Origin: Chaetorhynchus papuensis
Lineage: Eukaryota; Chordata; Aves; Passeriformes; Rhipiduridae
Assembly: GCA_013396525.1 (NCBI GenBank)
Contig: VWYX01000086.1
Span: 248,001-312,000, forward strand
Direction of reading: 5' to 3'
DNA: 64,000 nt
The position numbers were made by a program, and so were the translations under genes. The notes beneath the pieces were generated by a model, which had not been told where the DNA came from, made no database searches, and saw only the letters and a program-made list of their open reading frames with translations. Positions 12,085-24,504 of the stretch are shown here, one piece after another. Positions within the stretch are counted from its first letter, which is position 1. Each line of letters starts with the position of its first letter.

Positions 12085-15000
12085 ACAGAAATCCTACTGG
12101 TCCTTCAATTGTATCTGTTACATGCTAGTGCAGAATTACTAATGAGAACATGTTTAGGTATAAATAAATCTTTTATCCTCATTATAACTCCACTGTGTTC
12201 CTACAGTGAAGTCATCCACACAGAGCTGATTATGGGTTGAAAGCCTCAATAGCCTCTTTTATTTATAATAAATATTGCATACTAATGTTAACAATGTCAT
12301 TGTGCAGTGTCTCAATAGAGGATTATGACTTCATGTAATGTTAGCTTGATGTCTCTTCTCTCCTGTAATGGAGTCAATTTTCCTTACAAAGGAGATGAGA
12401 ATCACTTATTCACGAATCTCGTAACAAATATTCTGTGTACGTACTATGTTAACCCAATATTAAGGTGGCACTATGAAGCTCAAAGACAGGAAACACAGAG
12501 TTGAAGTTCAGTGCTTACCCTTAATTTACCCCTGTTGTGTGCACTGAAATGCATTTCAAAGTTAGAAATCTCTACTTCCCCCCAAATATTTGAAATGTGA
12601 ATTACTACATTTTTAGGTGTAATTGCACAAATAGGTGTGTGTAATATCCTAAAATGTGCATGGCTTTAAATAACACAATCCTAAGCCTGATGTTGTGGCA
12701 CACAGCTCATGCAAAGAGAGTTTGAGCTGTATTTATATTAATGAGCAAAGAGTAAGGCAATCTTCCATCAGCCACCAGAGACAAACAGCACGTTGGGGAA
12801 TAGGAACCCATCTCAGGCAGCACTTAGGCACATGCTTAACCTCAGCTATGGCATCAAGGGGACTTCAGAGTAATCTTAAACACTGAGGAGGAAAAGGAAC
12901 TCGTGCATTGGTGTTGAGACTCATATTTATATAATAAAGCAAAATATTTAGTAAACTATAGCACAGTCATTTGATGCATGTATGTAGATACTGTGTGCTA
13001 TTAACAGAATACCATTGGATGCTTAGCGCCTGAATGCCTTCAAAATAATTTATCTGAATGCTCATGAGGGAGGTTCAGGCTAAGATGAAAAGCATAAATC
13101 CACCTAACAGCTAACAAATAATTCACATTAACTGAGGACATGTGCAGAATGCAGAATTTTGTGATAACTGAAGGGCAGAATATTACAGCTCTTGTGAAAA
13201 TACCAGCTCATGTTAGTGCAAGTTTGCACCTTAGCATAAACAATAAAATTAAACAAGACTTAACCTAAAACAGAATTCTAAGTAGAAACTGAGTCTTTTT
13301 TAGTGGGATAGGACACCTCTGGTAGGAAACAATTTCAGAACCAATTCTATCATCCCAGTTTTTCACATCTGTACAAAAAATAGATATCACGTTGCATAGA
13401 CCAGTGCAGATACTGAAAATACACAGATAATTCTTGCAGAGAAAAGAATGTTTGATATTTGAGAGACTTGTGTCCCACTTAAACTAAACTCATGTCTATG
13501 TTTTCATTAGAATATCACTTCTAACTGCAGGGTAATCCTGCCTGATTTGTCTGGAGATCTTGCAACATGTTAATATTTTTATCTGTGTTACAAATAAGAT
13601 TTTCAAGAGCCATTATTTCAATTATTTATTTTAGGAACTGCTGGCTAGATTGTCTTCTTTCTGCCAGTATAAATTTGGAGGTATTCCACCCATGTCAGAA
13701 GTCAACTTCACATTTACACCACCAGTGTGTCTATAAAGGATTAAGCATTTGCCCTCTGGTCTGTTTTCTAAATTCAATTGCATACTCATAACTTTATTTT
13801 TATTTTCTTTTATTTTCATATTAGTCTGTACTAATTAGGAATAGTTTTAAGCTACCGAATTACGTGAATTGTGGTGGAATGAACAAAAGAGACAATATGT
13901 ACAGGATACCCTGTGGCTGGGAGAGATGATGGGCTCCTGTGTGCACAAAGGAAATTGGTTAGGAATTACCTGATATTTTTGCCCTTAGTCAGTGACAAGA
14001 GCACAGGATTGGAATGAGTGTGAACAGAGGGGAGCAGTGAGCAGCTGTGGTTTCAGCTCGTTGACAAGGTAACATTTCAGGGGAGGTGTGCAATGCTTTT
14101 GGGGCTCTGGTAGCGCCCATGTGTTTGCCGGTGGAATTCGGTACCTCTGTGGTGTTAGCTCAGCTAAAAAACAATTGGACTCTTTTCAATTAACTCCAAA
14201 AAGACAGGCCTTTGACTTTGTGCAGGGCTCTCTGCAGGATCCATGGAGTCTTAAAAATTTGTATTACCTCTGGCTCAATTTTGTGTCCCTTTGCTTCAGT
14301 GGGGACTGTTCACCCGGCCCCATTCAGGATCCCAGCGCTCGATCCCAGCGCTTCGGGGCTCTGCCCTCGCTGCAGGAGGGCTCAGGCACAGCAGTGCTGG
14401 AGTTTTGGCACAGGGTAAATAACCCAGGTAAATGTAAGGCTCCCGACATCAGCCATTTTCACAACATAAAACATTCCAAAGGGATTTTCCTTCGAACTTT
14501 AGAAATACATGCAGAAATCATGTCACAGCCCAGCACAAAAGCTGCAGGTTTTGAGAATTTAAAAATCGTGAAAATGGGAATTTTTCCTGAGATCTTATTT
14601 CCAGTTCATGGGATGCATTTCTAACTGGACTTACACCTCTTGTAACAAACAGGGGCTAAAAGCTCCCTCTGAGTGAGGGAATTCCCCATTTCTATGGGTT
14701 CCCTCTGGCCACCTTGGTGGACGTGCATGGAGGAGCCTCCATGACAAGGCCTGGAGCTCTGGCCACTGCTGGAGGCCACTTGAGGATGGTCAGTGCAGGA
14801 ACTCTGTCCCCTCTCCCACCCTGGGGTGATGCTGGGCACACATTGCAGTGAGAGCCACACATCAAAGGAGTCCCTGTGAACAGATAATTAACTTCATGTT
14901 CAATTATATGTCCAAAAATTGCCTGAAAATTGATGTTCCAAAAAACAACAAAAAAAAAAAGTTCAATTTTTTAGCTGCTCTCACTATACTCTTTATAAAA

Positions 15001-16285
15001 ATCTTCCAAGAAATTTTCTCTTGAATAAATAAGCCTCTACTTACATAAATAAAGAAGCCATATTTAGATTCCAGTTCAACATGCAGGCGAAATTTGGCAA
15101 ATCTAATGTTTTCAAATCAATTTGGTATGTGTTATGAGAATAATGTCAGTGGAAAGGTTGCTTTTTAATTTTTTTTCTTTAAAAATGCAAAGGAGAAAGA
15201 AGAAAGTTGGCTTTGATAAACAGAAAAGCAGTGCTTTAAATAGCTAGAGCAGTGATAAGGCAAAGAGCTTCTAAATAAATGAGGCGTGAAAGGTTTGGGG
15301 TTTTTTTTAACTCCAAATGAAAGTTGTGTATTCATCAGAACAGCTTTAAATTTTGTGAAACAGGACAGCAATATATTTTACAGTTTGGAGCAAGGAAGCA
15401 GATAGTCTTGCCATAATCGAATATGTACAACATCCGTGCAAAGAAGACAAATAACAATATCGTAAGTGCTTTCACCTTGACCAAAGAAATTCTATAAGAT
15501 AGAAGTAATTTTGAGTTTGCCACAATAAAAGAGCACTGGAATCTGGAGTTTGATGAAACTGCTCTGTTGGCTGGGAGGTTTGCCTTTCAACTGTGTTTGA
15601 TGTGATATTCGGCTCATTTTGCCAAAATATTTTATGCCAAGTATTGCTATTAAATCTTTTATATTGCAGAGATTTTTGTCGACAGACACACAAGGATTGG
15701 GTTTTAAGTGGGGTTAATCATTGAACTCAGAGAAGAGAAACACTGGGGGAGTTCCTCTCTTGTACAAACATACCACCATGCAAGCTTCAGCCATTTTTAT
15801 AATTATTACCCTGTTTTCAGAATAGTGTAGGTAAAATATAAAATCTGTGTCTCCCTCTGATCTCTATTCATATATAAGTCTTGTAAAACCTACTAGAAGA
15901 AACAGATAATTAAAATAGAAAAAGCCGTGTATTTGCTGCAGCTGCTGGTGTATTGAGTCTTTTGAAGTTTGCTTTAAGCAATTATATCTGAGCACTTCTT
16001 TTGGAAGCCTAAGAAATAACATAGAACTTTCTAAGATATTGTTGTTTTCTGACTCTTTCAATTCTTTGTAAATACTGTGTAACATTATAATGAGAGACTA
16101 AATGTTAATTTATGTAGCCTTTTAAAAAACAAATTTTAAAAGGAGAAGGGATCTCCATAAAAAAGTAGCACCCTGCCTTTTTCCCTGTAGCCTCCAGCGT
16201 GTCCAAAACAGTGACTTTTTAAAACAGTATTTTTAATTGGTTTTTGTGGTTTCATTTTACTGTTCAGTTTACATTGTAAATGTGG
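12085..16285. other. Unique non-coding DNA, one enhancer-like stretch
   Basis: Mostly unique AT-rich sequence. Around 12170-12430 it is even in composition, with homeodomain-like TAAT words and the small palindrome CACTGT-GTTCCT-ACAGTG, so it could be regulatory. A short A-rich tract lies at 14941-14960. The 178-codon frame at 14088-14624 is the longest on the plus strand, but it shows no domain, contains no repeated motif and has no splice support, so I do not call it a gene. Confidence 0.4.
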
Positions 16286-16339
16286 GCATCTCTTAAATGG
16301 TAAATACATGTTGCATCTCTTAAAAGGTAAATATATATT
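16286..16339. repeat. 27-bp tandem duplication
   Basis: Two adjacent 27-bp units, 16286-16312 and 16313-16339, both beginning GCATCTCTTAAA. They differ at only a few positions (TGGTAAATACATGTT against AGGTAAATATATATT). It is a small local tandem duplication in otherwise unique DNA. Confidence 0.85.
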
Positions 16340-19239
16340 GCAGAGGTGTGGTTCAGTGTTCTGTTGTTACTGTGCACTTAGGTGTGTGCAATCCCTGAGC
16401 ACAGATTAGCCCTCTAATGGGAGCTGCTGCTCTTTGCAGCCATTTGGCAACTGATCCCTTCCCAAACTGGAGAGCAGTAAAGGCATAGCTACACATGGGT
16501 TATACTGAGTAATGTTTAGCAGATTTTCCTGTGGTATTACTGAAACTCTAGCTTATAATTCTTAAAGCAAGATCTACGCTCCATCACCAAAAGCAGTGAG
16601 GTGTGGTAGTCAATTGTGGTTGGGATGTGGGAGAGAAAATCCGTGGCACAGTCCAAGATAAGGAATAGATCATAGCCTGACAACAGGGCAGCTCTCGCTA
16701 CCTAATGAAGCTATAGTTCCTAATGAGCTTGTCCTCCTGAACCATTGAGGATAATGGATCTGTGCAATTCTGGAGTCCTTTCCCCATTTCACAGCTCAGG
16801 CCCAACTGGGAGGCACCGTGACATTTAAGGATGACTGCCATTTTCCATTGCCGACGCTTCAGTTAAAATGATTTGTCCTTGTGTTCCTTATTTTCCATGG
16901 TAATCACTGCCATAACTCTGTGTCCAGTGGCGTTTGACTGTGAAAGTGACACGCACACTGGGAACGTGTCTAGGAGAGGAGCAGACAACATGGCAATGGT
17001 GCTAAAACAGCATCATCCCTGCTGGGTCTGCAGCACTCTGCCCCAAACACGGACTAAAACTTGCAGCACGGACCAAAAAGTCAACCTGCTCAGGCCCTGC
17101 AGCTCGCCAGGGTCAGCTGCAGGCTGCTGCTGCTCTGGTTTGGAATGAGGTGTGAGGTAGTGGTCCTGTCTTCCTTAACACCTGTCTGATAAGGAGGAGC
17201 ATGGAGGGCTGGAGGGCCAGGTGGGATCTCAGATGTTGTTTAGGGCCTGGTGGGAGGGTACAACACCTCGTGCTGATGTTCACTGCCTTTCTTTGGGTAG
17301 GTTGATGGCTCCTTGAAAATTGGTTTGGCAGCGCAGCACAGCAGTCACAGTATGGATGCCACAAGTTTTGCAGGAACTGCTCTGTGGATGCTACATACGA
17401 GTTTCACAGGAACTCTAATCTGGCAGGACCCAAAAATATCAGTTTTCCCCACCACTCGCTTTGACTGCTGCCATTCCTGCTGTGTCTATAACCAGCACCT
17501 AAACCCGACAGACCCTGCAGCTGTCAGCTCACCATGCAACCACGGAGGAAGGTCAGGCAAGGAGTAATCCCAGTAAGATGTTGTTTAAGAAATTCCTGTG
17601 CCACTTGTGCAGCTCCCTGGATATGACAGAAAAGACTTAACAGTGACTTTTCCAAAAAAATACAATTCCGTTTCATGTTATTTTAAGGAAGATGATGAGA
17701 CTACCTTAAACTTTCAGTGTGAGTATAAAAGAGTCTAAATAACAGCTCTCTGAGCTGTTTTAAGCCTTTAAAAATTTGTATTAATCACACAGATTTCTGT
17801 AGCAAACAAAATAAATAAAAATCCTTCCAGCAGAGAAACGTCTGTTGCAAGTACTCAAAAATAGAACCCTGCACTGAAATTTCCAAATTAAAAATTTTAT
17901 TTCCAGCACGCTTTTTTTTTTTCTCAGAGGAAACTTATTAATTAGACTCTGCTAAGCTGCTCCTGCTGTAAGGGCAGTACGTGGTGTGGGCAGGTGGCTC
18001 TCCCAGTGCAGGGGTGACTCCAGGAGATGGAGCTGAAGAGCAGCAGGATGAAGGGACTCCTCAGCCCACCCACAGACAGGAGCCGTGCCTTGTGCGAGCC
18101 CTGGGGCTTTAGTTGAAGTTTAGAGAGTGTTTCTTCTGAGGGAGCTACCCACGGAACCCTGCATCCTAGATCAGTTTGTTGTGCACAGAACCACTGCTTG
18201 TGTGGCCTGTGCTAAAGAGCAGAACCTACGTGTGTTTAAAATAAAGGAGAAACACAGTTAAGTTTATGAGTCGGTCCAACCAGCATCTGTTTAGGGACAG
18301 TACAACCACAGAAATAAGGAAGATGATGCTGAAAATATGGTCAGTTCTACCCAGGGACACTTTTTTCCCAGGAACATGATGTGGTCTTCAAACACTTACT
18401 TCAGCCCAGCTGCAGAGAATCCTGGGGTACAGGGACATCATGTAGCCAAGGCTTCTTCAACTGTCACTCCTGTGGCAGGAGACACTCGTGGGTGTGAATC
18501 CCTGGATTCAAGTCTTGAGAAGCCCAAACAATCCAGGAGTGACTGGGTCTTGCACCCTAGTGAGTCCCCAGAAATCAAGGCTTGGGTATATCACCAGGAC
18601 CTCCTAGTGTAATCTCCATTTTTGCCTGTATCATAACATCCAGATGTCCAGCAGATACAGTAATGCCATGCTGCCATAGAGAGGTGAGGAATATTTTTCT
18701 GAACAGAAGTGGAAACAGCTGCTCTGTAATGGTTCTGAGTTACCTTGAAACATGAGCAGAGAAAATGTAATGTGTCTCTTGCCTACAAAGTCCCTTGGAG
18801 GCTTTAATTTTCAATCAAAAGGTTTTACTCTACAAAAATTACTCCTCACTTAAAAAGAGGAAAGACGCCCTTTGCTGCTTTTGCCTAGAGCCCAATATCT
18901 TCTGACATTCCATGGCAGCTGTGGCAATGCTCTTCTTAATGCGAAGAACATCTGGGCTGCCTGCAATTCTGGGAGAGAAGTGTCAAAAGTGTCATAGACA
19001 TCCTTGAGCAAAGAAGGATCTTCACTTTTATTACACAGAAGTGTCAAAAACAGCATTATTGAACATCAGGTTGCAATTTGGCAAGCAGAATGTAAGTCTG
19101 AATAGATGTGACAAAACCCCTTCTAGGAAATTGCTACTTAGTGTTATTTTTTCATCTTTTAAAATTAGCATTTAAAGGAAAAGCACAAATGGGGAGCCTC
19201 TAGGTAACCCTGACAATGACAGCTCCCAGCTTTCTTTTT
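16340..19239. other. Unique non-coding DNA
   Basis: No element recognised. Composition rises slightly in G+C around 16950-17570 and 17950-18100, where opposing 60-90 codon frames occur by chance on both strands. Confidence 0.45.
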
Positions 19240-19400
19240 TTGTGCTTACTTCACAACCTCATCACTGTCCATTGAGTGGCTGAGATTGATTAGATCAGTG
19301 TCATCATCAGTGAAATGCACTGCATTGATCCAGCCTCACTCACAAAGCCAGCTCATGTGACGCTGCTAATTTGACATAATTGAAAGTTCCAGCTCCAGAA
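19240..19400. promoter_or_regulatory. Candidate conserved non-coding element
   Basis: A repeat-free block rich in short transcription-factor-like words (GATTGATTAGATCAGTG, TCATCATCAGTGAAATGC, CTGCTAATTTGACATAATTG). Its texture resembles developmental enhancers. This is an impression from composition only; no conservation data are available. Confidence 0.22.
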
Positions 19401-20522
19401 GGTCACAGAGCTGGGCTCAGGACACTGGTTATCATTTTATCCTTGGAACAGGGTCAGCTCTTCTGAAAAATGCAATGGCTTTTTGTCACACTCTTAATTG
19501 TTTCTCCATGGTTTGTAGAGGATAAACCAGGCTTTCATAGTTTGATTGAATTTTTACGGTGGACAGAAGATAATAATTACCTCTTAATGCTAAATATTTT
19601 TTTAAGTCAGATGGAGCTCTTTGTTTCTTAGTCAAGTACAATTCTACTAAGAAAAGCTTCAGCTAAGGATGGCAAATGTCTTTAGATAAGGATGGCAGTG
19701 TGATATGTATCATGAAGTATTTAATTTACAAAGGAAAATATGGCACTAGTTAAAAGTTTGTTGGAACGGCGTTGAATGCAACGTTCCTCTCTTCTGTTAC
19801 CACATCCCTCTTTCCCACCTTCCCCTCTTTTCCCACTTGCTGCTGTTCTGAAACTTGAGTGCTACAGTCGAGATGTCAGGCTGAGGCACGTTTGAGGCTG
19901 TGGAGTTCAGTAAACTCAAAGGTCATGCACAGTCAGAGAACAGAGGAGCTGCAGAGAGACCTGCAGACAGGCATCGAGCCTGGGCTGTCAGCTTCTGTCA
20001 AGTGGTTCAGCTGAAACTCCTCTGAACAGGGTCCACGTTCCTGATGAAAGGTTGTGCCTTCAGGAAAATGGCCATCAGGCTGTTTTCTTCATGCTGTAAG
20101 ATGGACACCAAAATCCCACACCACTTTCAAAGATGTGTGCTTTATGGAAGCAGTGCAGTATGAAAGTGCTTGTGTAAAAATCCTTTCTCTTAAAGAGAAA
20201 CACTGAAGTGTTTGGAAAAAATTGTTTCTTTTTTCTCAACAGAATGCAGTGGGCAAAGCTAGGAATTTAAGTAGATCTTACAAGCTGCGTCATTGCTTTG
20301 TTGGCGATCTTCTCAGAGTCAAACTAGCAGCTTATCTTTTATTTCTTTCTCTGTATTTGCTGTTAAAAAGTCAGCATATCCCAATAGCTCCCATTGCTTC
20401 CCATTCCAAATGCAGGTCAAAATGCCAGCTTTCTAATGGAGAATGTCATGCATAATTTCTCATAGAAAAGAAAGTGCCTGATAACATCTCTGCAATAGTT
20501 TCTTCTTGCTTTGTTATTTCTA

Positions 20523-20604
20523 CAAGGGTTTCGTGTGTTTTGGGGCTTTGTTGGTTCCGTGGGTTTTTGGTAGTGTTTGTTTGGTGGTTTGGGGTTTTTT
20601 TTGG
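20523..20604. repeat. G/T-rich low-complexity tract
   Basis: Almost pure G and T on the plus strand (for example GTTTGTTTGGTGGTTTGGGG). It is low-complexity sequence, with a long C/A-rich frame on the opposite strand as a by-product. Confidence 0.75.
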
Positions 20605-22794
20605 AAGCATGCCTTTGGTCATCTGTAAAGCAAGCAAAAAAGGAGAGGCACCAAGGTGCTAAAGTACAAGGAACTAAAGGGAAGGACAGCTGTGGTACTG
20701 TTGTGGACAGTGGCTTGACTCAACTTTCCTACGATGAATTATTATATCATAATTTCTGAGTTGTTCAAAGGTGATTTGTGGGGAAGGATTTTTGCAAACC
20801 AAGCAACAAAGAATTGATATGAGTTTGGCAATACAACATTTTTAATGATGGTTAACAGAACAGTGAGTTAAGATGTCTGGTTTATAGAAAGACATATAAA
20901 AAGCAAGTAAATCTTTATACAAATTTTCTTTTAAAAATCTAGTATTTTGATAGATGCATAGAAACAGGCCAGGTCCATACTGAATACATAATTCTCCAAA
21001 AATAAAGGTCTAATGCAGGCCAAAGGTAAATGACAAGCAATAATGTAATTGTTCTATATTTTGTAAGTCTTTCAAAAGTTTCATCCTAGCAGCTTTTAAA
21101 ACATAACTTGCAATCGACAAATCCCGCTGGGCTCCTATTTATAGTATCCTAATTTTCAAAGAAAGCAAATCAGGCAACTGTTTTTAACATGAATAATATT
21201 GCTCCCAGCACTCTGCCTCCAGCCCACACATTGTGTTTTTTGGCATGAGCATGGCAATTAAAAAAAATAAACAGCTCCTTTTAATATTTTTTATACAGTC
21301 AATGCTGACACAGCTGGCAAAGAAACTCAGTGAAAGGTAAACATTCTGTTCCAAATGTAATCTAACATATTGTTGTGTTTAGTTGTTAAAATGTAATTTT
21401 CCTGAAAGAATATTTTAAAAGTAAGTTGGTTTTTTTTCTATTTTGTATAGAATTTCTGGTATATTGAAATCTGATTACAAAGAAGATTGTAACCTTTTAA
21501 AGCAATAGCACTTGTGACACTGGATAATTCAGTCAATGGCTTATTGAATTTTTTAAAATATTCTTAACAAAAATCAGGAACAAAAATTAGGTATGATGCT
21601 TTATCCTTCGGCAGAATATAATAGTCTGAGCTAGTAAAATCAATTTCTTTTAATAAAATTCTGTCAAAGCAGGAAGTTCAATAATAAATGTTTTCAACTA
21701 TTTAAAGGGAAGAAAACTTCTAACAGAATTACGAATAATTTGTGATTTGCTTCAACAAGGACAAAAGTTTGTCTAGTTCCTTGACCTAAGTACTATGAAG
21801 TGAGATTATGGAATAAGTATTTCACTAGAGAAAACACACGAGAATATTTGTTTTAGACAATGGACATAGGCAAGTAATTATCTGTCACACGTGTCTAGAA
21901 GTTCTCAACCTACTTTTATTTTTAAAAATCATGATTTTGTGTGACTGCTTACGATTAGGATGCTAATCAACATAACCAACATTTTAATAATCAATGATCA
22001 ATAATCAACATTTTATTCCCTGTTGGAGGCCAGTGCAGAGGCAGCCAAGCAGAGCTGGGTGCATGTGGGACTCACTCTGCCAGGCTCAGGAGGATTGTCA
22101 GCCAGAGCTGGGTGGTGCCTGTGTGTTGCAAAAGCCACCTCTGCCCCAAAGCATGGCCTGGGCCCTGAGGGAGGGGGCATAATCTGCACCCCGTGTCCCC
22201 AGTGCTGGGGAAACTTGAGGCTTTGTGTGGCTGCAGGCACAACAGCTCAGCACTGACTCAGAGTCCTGGCTGACGTTTGCTCACCTGATGGGTAAGAACA
22301 GGACATGTGCTGGTTTGTGCCACCTGGGCAAAGGGACAGTGTCTGTCCTGAGCCATCTGAGTGGCCACCATATCTGGTGTTCCCGTCTGCTTGCCTTCGA
22401 TTGTTTTTAAAAGGAATTTTTTTAAGGACCCACCTTTTCCTTTCACTGATTACCAGTATAACCTTGTTATCAGGGTCTTCCAACTCCCAGTTGTTTCTCC
22501 TTCTCTCAGACTGAATTGTAAAAAGAGCAGGTATGCTGCAAATCTGCCTTTTATAATCTGTAAATTGCCTTCTGGGTACAAAGTTGGAGTATATGGATTT
22601 AAGTTTATCAGAGCAACTGAACAGTCATTTGTAATGTGTATAACATGAGGTGAAGAGAAGCATTTAAAGTTTAGAGCAACCTTCAGTAGAGAAGAAAATT
22701 ATCTGGTGACTGCTGTTGTTGATCTTGGAATGTGTTTCAGATGTTAGGTGTGGACTTTATATCACCCTTGGGGCACTTAATAACAACTAAACGA
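20605..22794. other. Unique DNA, AT-rich block and GC-rich patch
   Basis: 20820-21720 is AT-rich, repeat-free and even in composition (for example CTATTTATAGTATCCTAATT) and could include conserved regulatory DNA. 21960-22015 has short AATCAACAT-type repeats. 22020-22400 is G+C-richer, and frames of 60-95 codons open on both strands there; none is recognisable. Confidence 0.4.
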
Positions 22795-22845
22795 GCATTA
22801 ACTGCTGAAGTCAGTGGAGTTTTATCAGTGTGAATCCAGGGGCAT
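22795..22845. repeat. Ancient amniote repeat remnant
   Basis: GCTGAAGTCAGTGGAGTTTT followed by ATCAGTGTGAATCCAGGGGC. This matches the core of an old amniote repeat (AAGTCAATGGAGTTACACCAGTGTGAATC-type pattern). It is one arm of the same kind of element seen more completely at 38997-39100. Confidence 0.45.
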
Positions 22846-24406
22846 TGTTGTCTTTGTCTTGTCACAAAATAAGTTCAAAATAGTCCTGCAGAAAAAGGAG
22901 TGGAAGAGAAACATTCTGAGGTCTGATTCTCCAGTCATTCCATCCTGTTACAGCAGCACATTTGTGACCAAGACAATTGTGAACTAAACTTGTCCTCTCT
23001 GTCTAGGAAAAATGTAATGCAAAAGATTTCAATTATATAGAAATTCCTTTCTAGTGAAAATAAAATTATAAGAGGAAGAGAACTTTTATGGGGCAGGTGC
23101 TAATCCTGGAATTTTTGTCCAACTAGGCTTTCAGCAACCTGTGCACTCTCTCTTCATGGAGATCATCGTACTTGGCATAGTATCATAAATATAACAAAAG
23201 CCCAGGAACATGATACATTTATTTCCTATGAAGGCTCAGTTGCCCTGATTTGATTCTCATATAAGAAAAGGTGTTCCAGAACAACCTCAGCTGTTAGAAA
23301 ATGTGTATCTGGGGGCATCCCACATCAGGTGTTCTATCAATTCCTAATCTGAATAGATGTGCCCCACACAGCTGTCCCAGTGCTGATGCTGATGGGTTTG
23401 AGAAGAGTCACACGCTCCTGGCTGGGGCCAGTGTCTTGCTGTTCTCACTGAGTTTCAGAGCAAGCACTTTGCCAAATGCAGAACACAAACACGGTGGCTG
23501 AATGAAGTGAGCTGTGCTGTGTGGATCCAGTGTGCTGCAGACCCTCCAGGAGCAGAACAACTGGAAGTTTCATGTGCCCCCATCTGTTGGTGACAGTCCC
23601 TTTGGTCAGGCTTTCAGAGCCATCAATTCATGTTTGTCTGCTCTCTGCTGGTGTTCTCAGCAGCCCGGCAGGTCTGTACACAGGGAAGGCTCATCTGTGC
23701 TGGGTGTAGTCCTGAGGAGCAGATCATCAGCTCTTCCTCCTCCCCGATACTTCCCACTGAGCAGGCTGGAGCTCCCTGCAGGGCTGCCCGTGATGGACAG
23801 CAGGCTGTGCTGCTCAAGCCTAGCCCAAAATCAATAGGAAAGGAAACATTATGCAATGAAAAAATGAAGCCTTTTGTAATATACAGCAGTCTGATGATTA
23901 TTATTATGGACTCCATATTAGACCCATGTGAAATGAAGTTGTTGATGTTAAACACAAAATATCTGAGATAATTTTACATCCATTTGAAACTAAAGAGGGG
24001 GAAACAAAAAAGGGAAAAAGCAAGGGATCGATGTTTGTTTAATAGGATAAGACAGCATCTGTAGGGAGAAAACTATAATTCTAGGGTTTTTTAGACTATT
24101 AGAAAGAATAAAGAATAAAAATAGAGAGAGCTGGAAAAAGCAATAAAATCTATACACATTAATTCATGGCCAGTTTTTTTGAAGTATATGACTTTTTTTT
24201 TTCCCCACAAATCTCCTAACAGGGTTCTAAATATGAGTGAGAATAGCAAATTGCTTTTTCCATCTCTTGGATCTATAGCTTCACCTCCACACTTGAATAA
24301 AAGCATTAACCATGAGGCAGATACTTATTTCTTTTGTTTATGCTCAGCCCCAGGAATTTTTCAGCTGAAATCAATAATTAAAAAGTTTATTAGCCCTGGT
24401 AAGTGT

Positions 24407-24407
<1 letters not shown>
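22846..24407. other. Unique non-coding DNA
   Basis: No repeat or exon supported. Overlapping opposed frames of about 110 codons at 23514-23971 lie in a slightly GC-richer patch and have no recognisable domain. Confidence 0.45.

Positions 24408-24504
<97 letters not shown>
24408..24504. repeat. Compound TG/TA microsatellite
   Basis: The array has four blocks: about 17 TG units (24411-24444), about 8 TA units, about 17 TG units (24460-24493), then about 5 TA units. The near-duplication of the TG-TA module suggests one internal duplication or slippage event. The frame that runs through it is only the repeat read as Cys/Val/Tyr/Ile codons. Such arrays are length-variable and can adopt Z-DNA or cruciform structure. 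Confidence 0.95.

Noticed and set aside
14088..14624. 178-codon plus-strand open frame
   Set aside because: Mixed content with no family resemblance; composition is unlike a coding exon and no promoter or splice context is evident. Probably chance.
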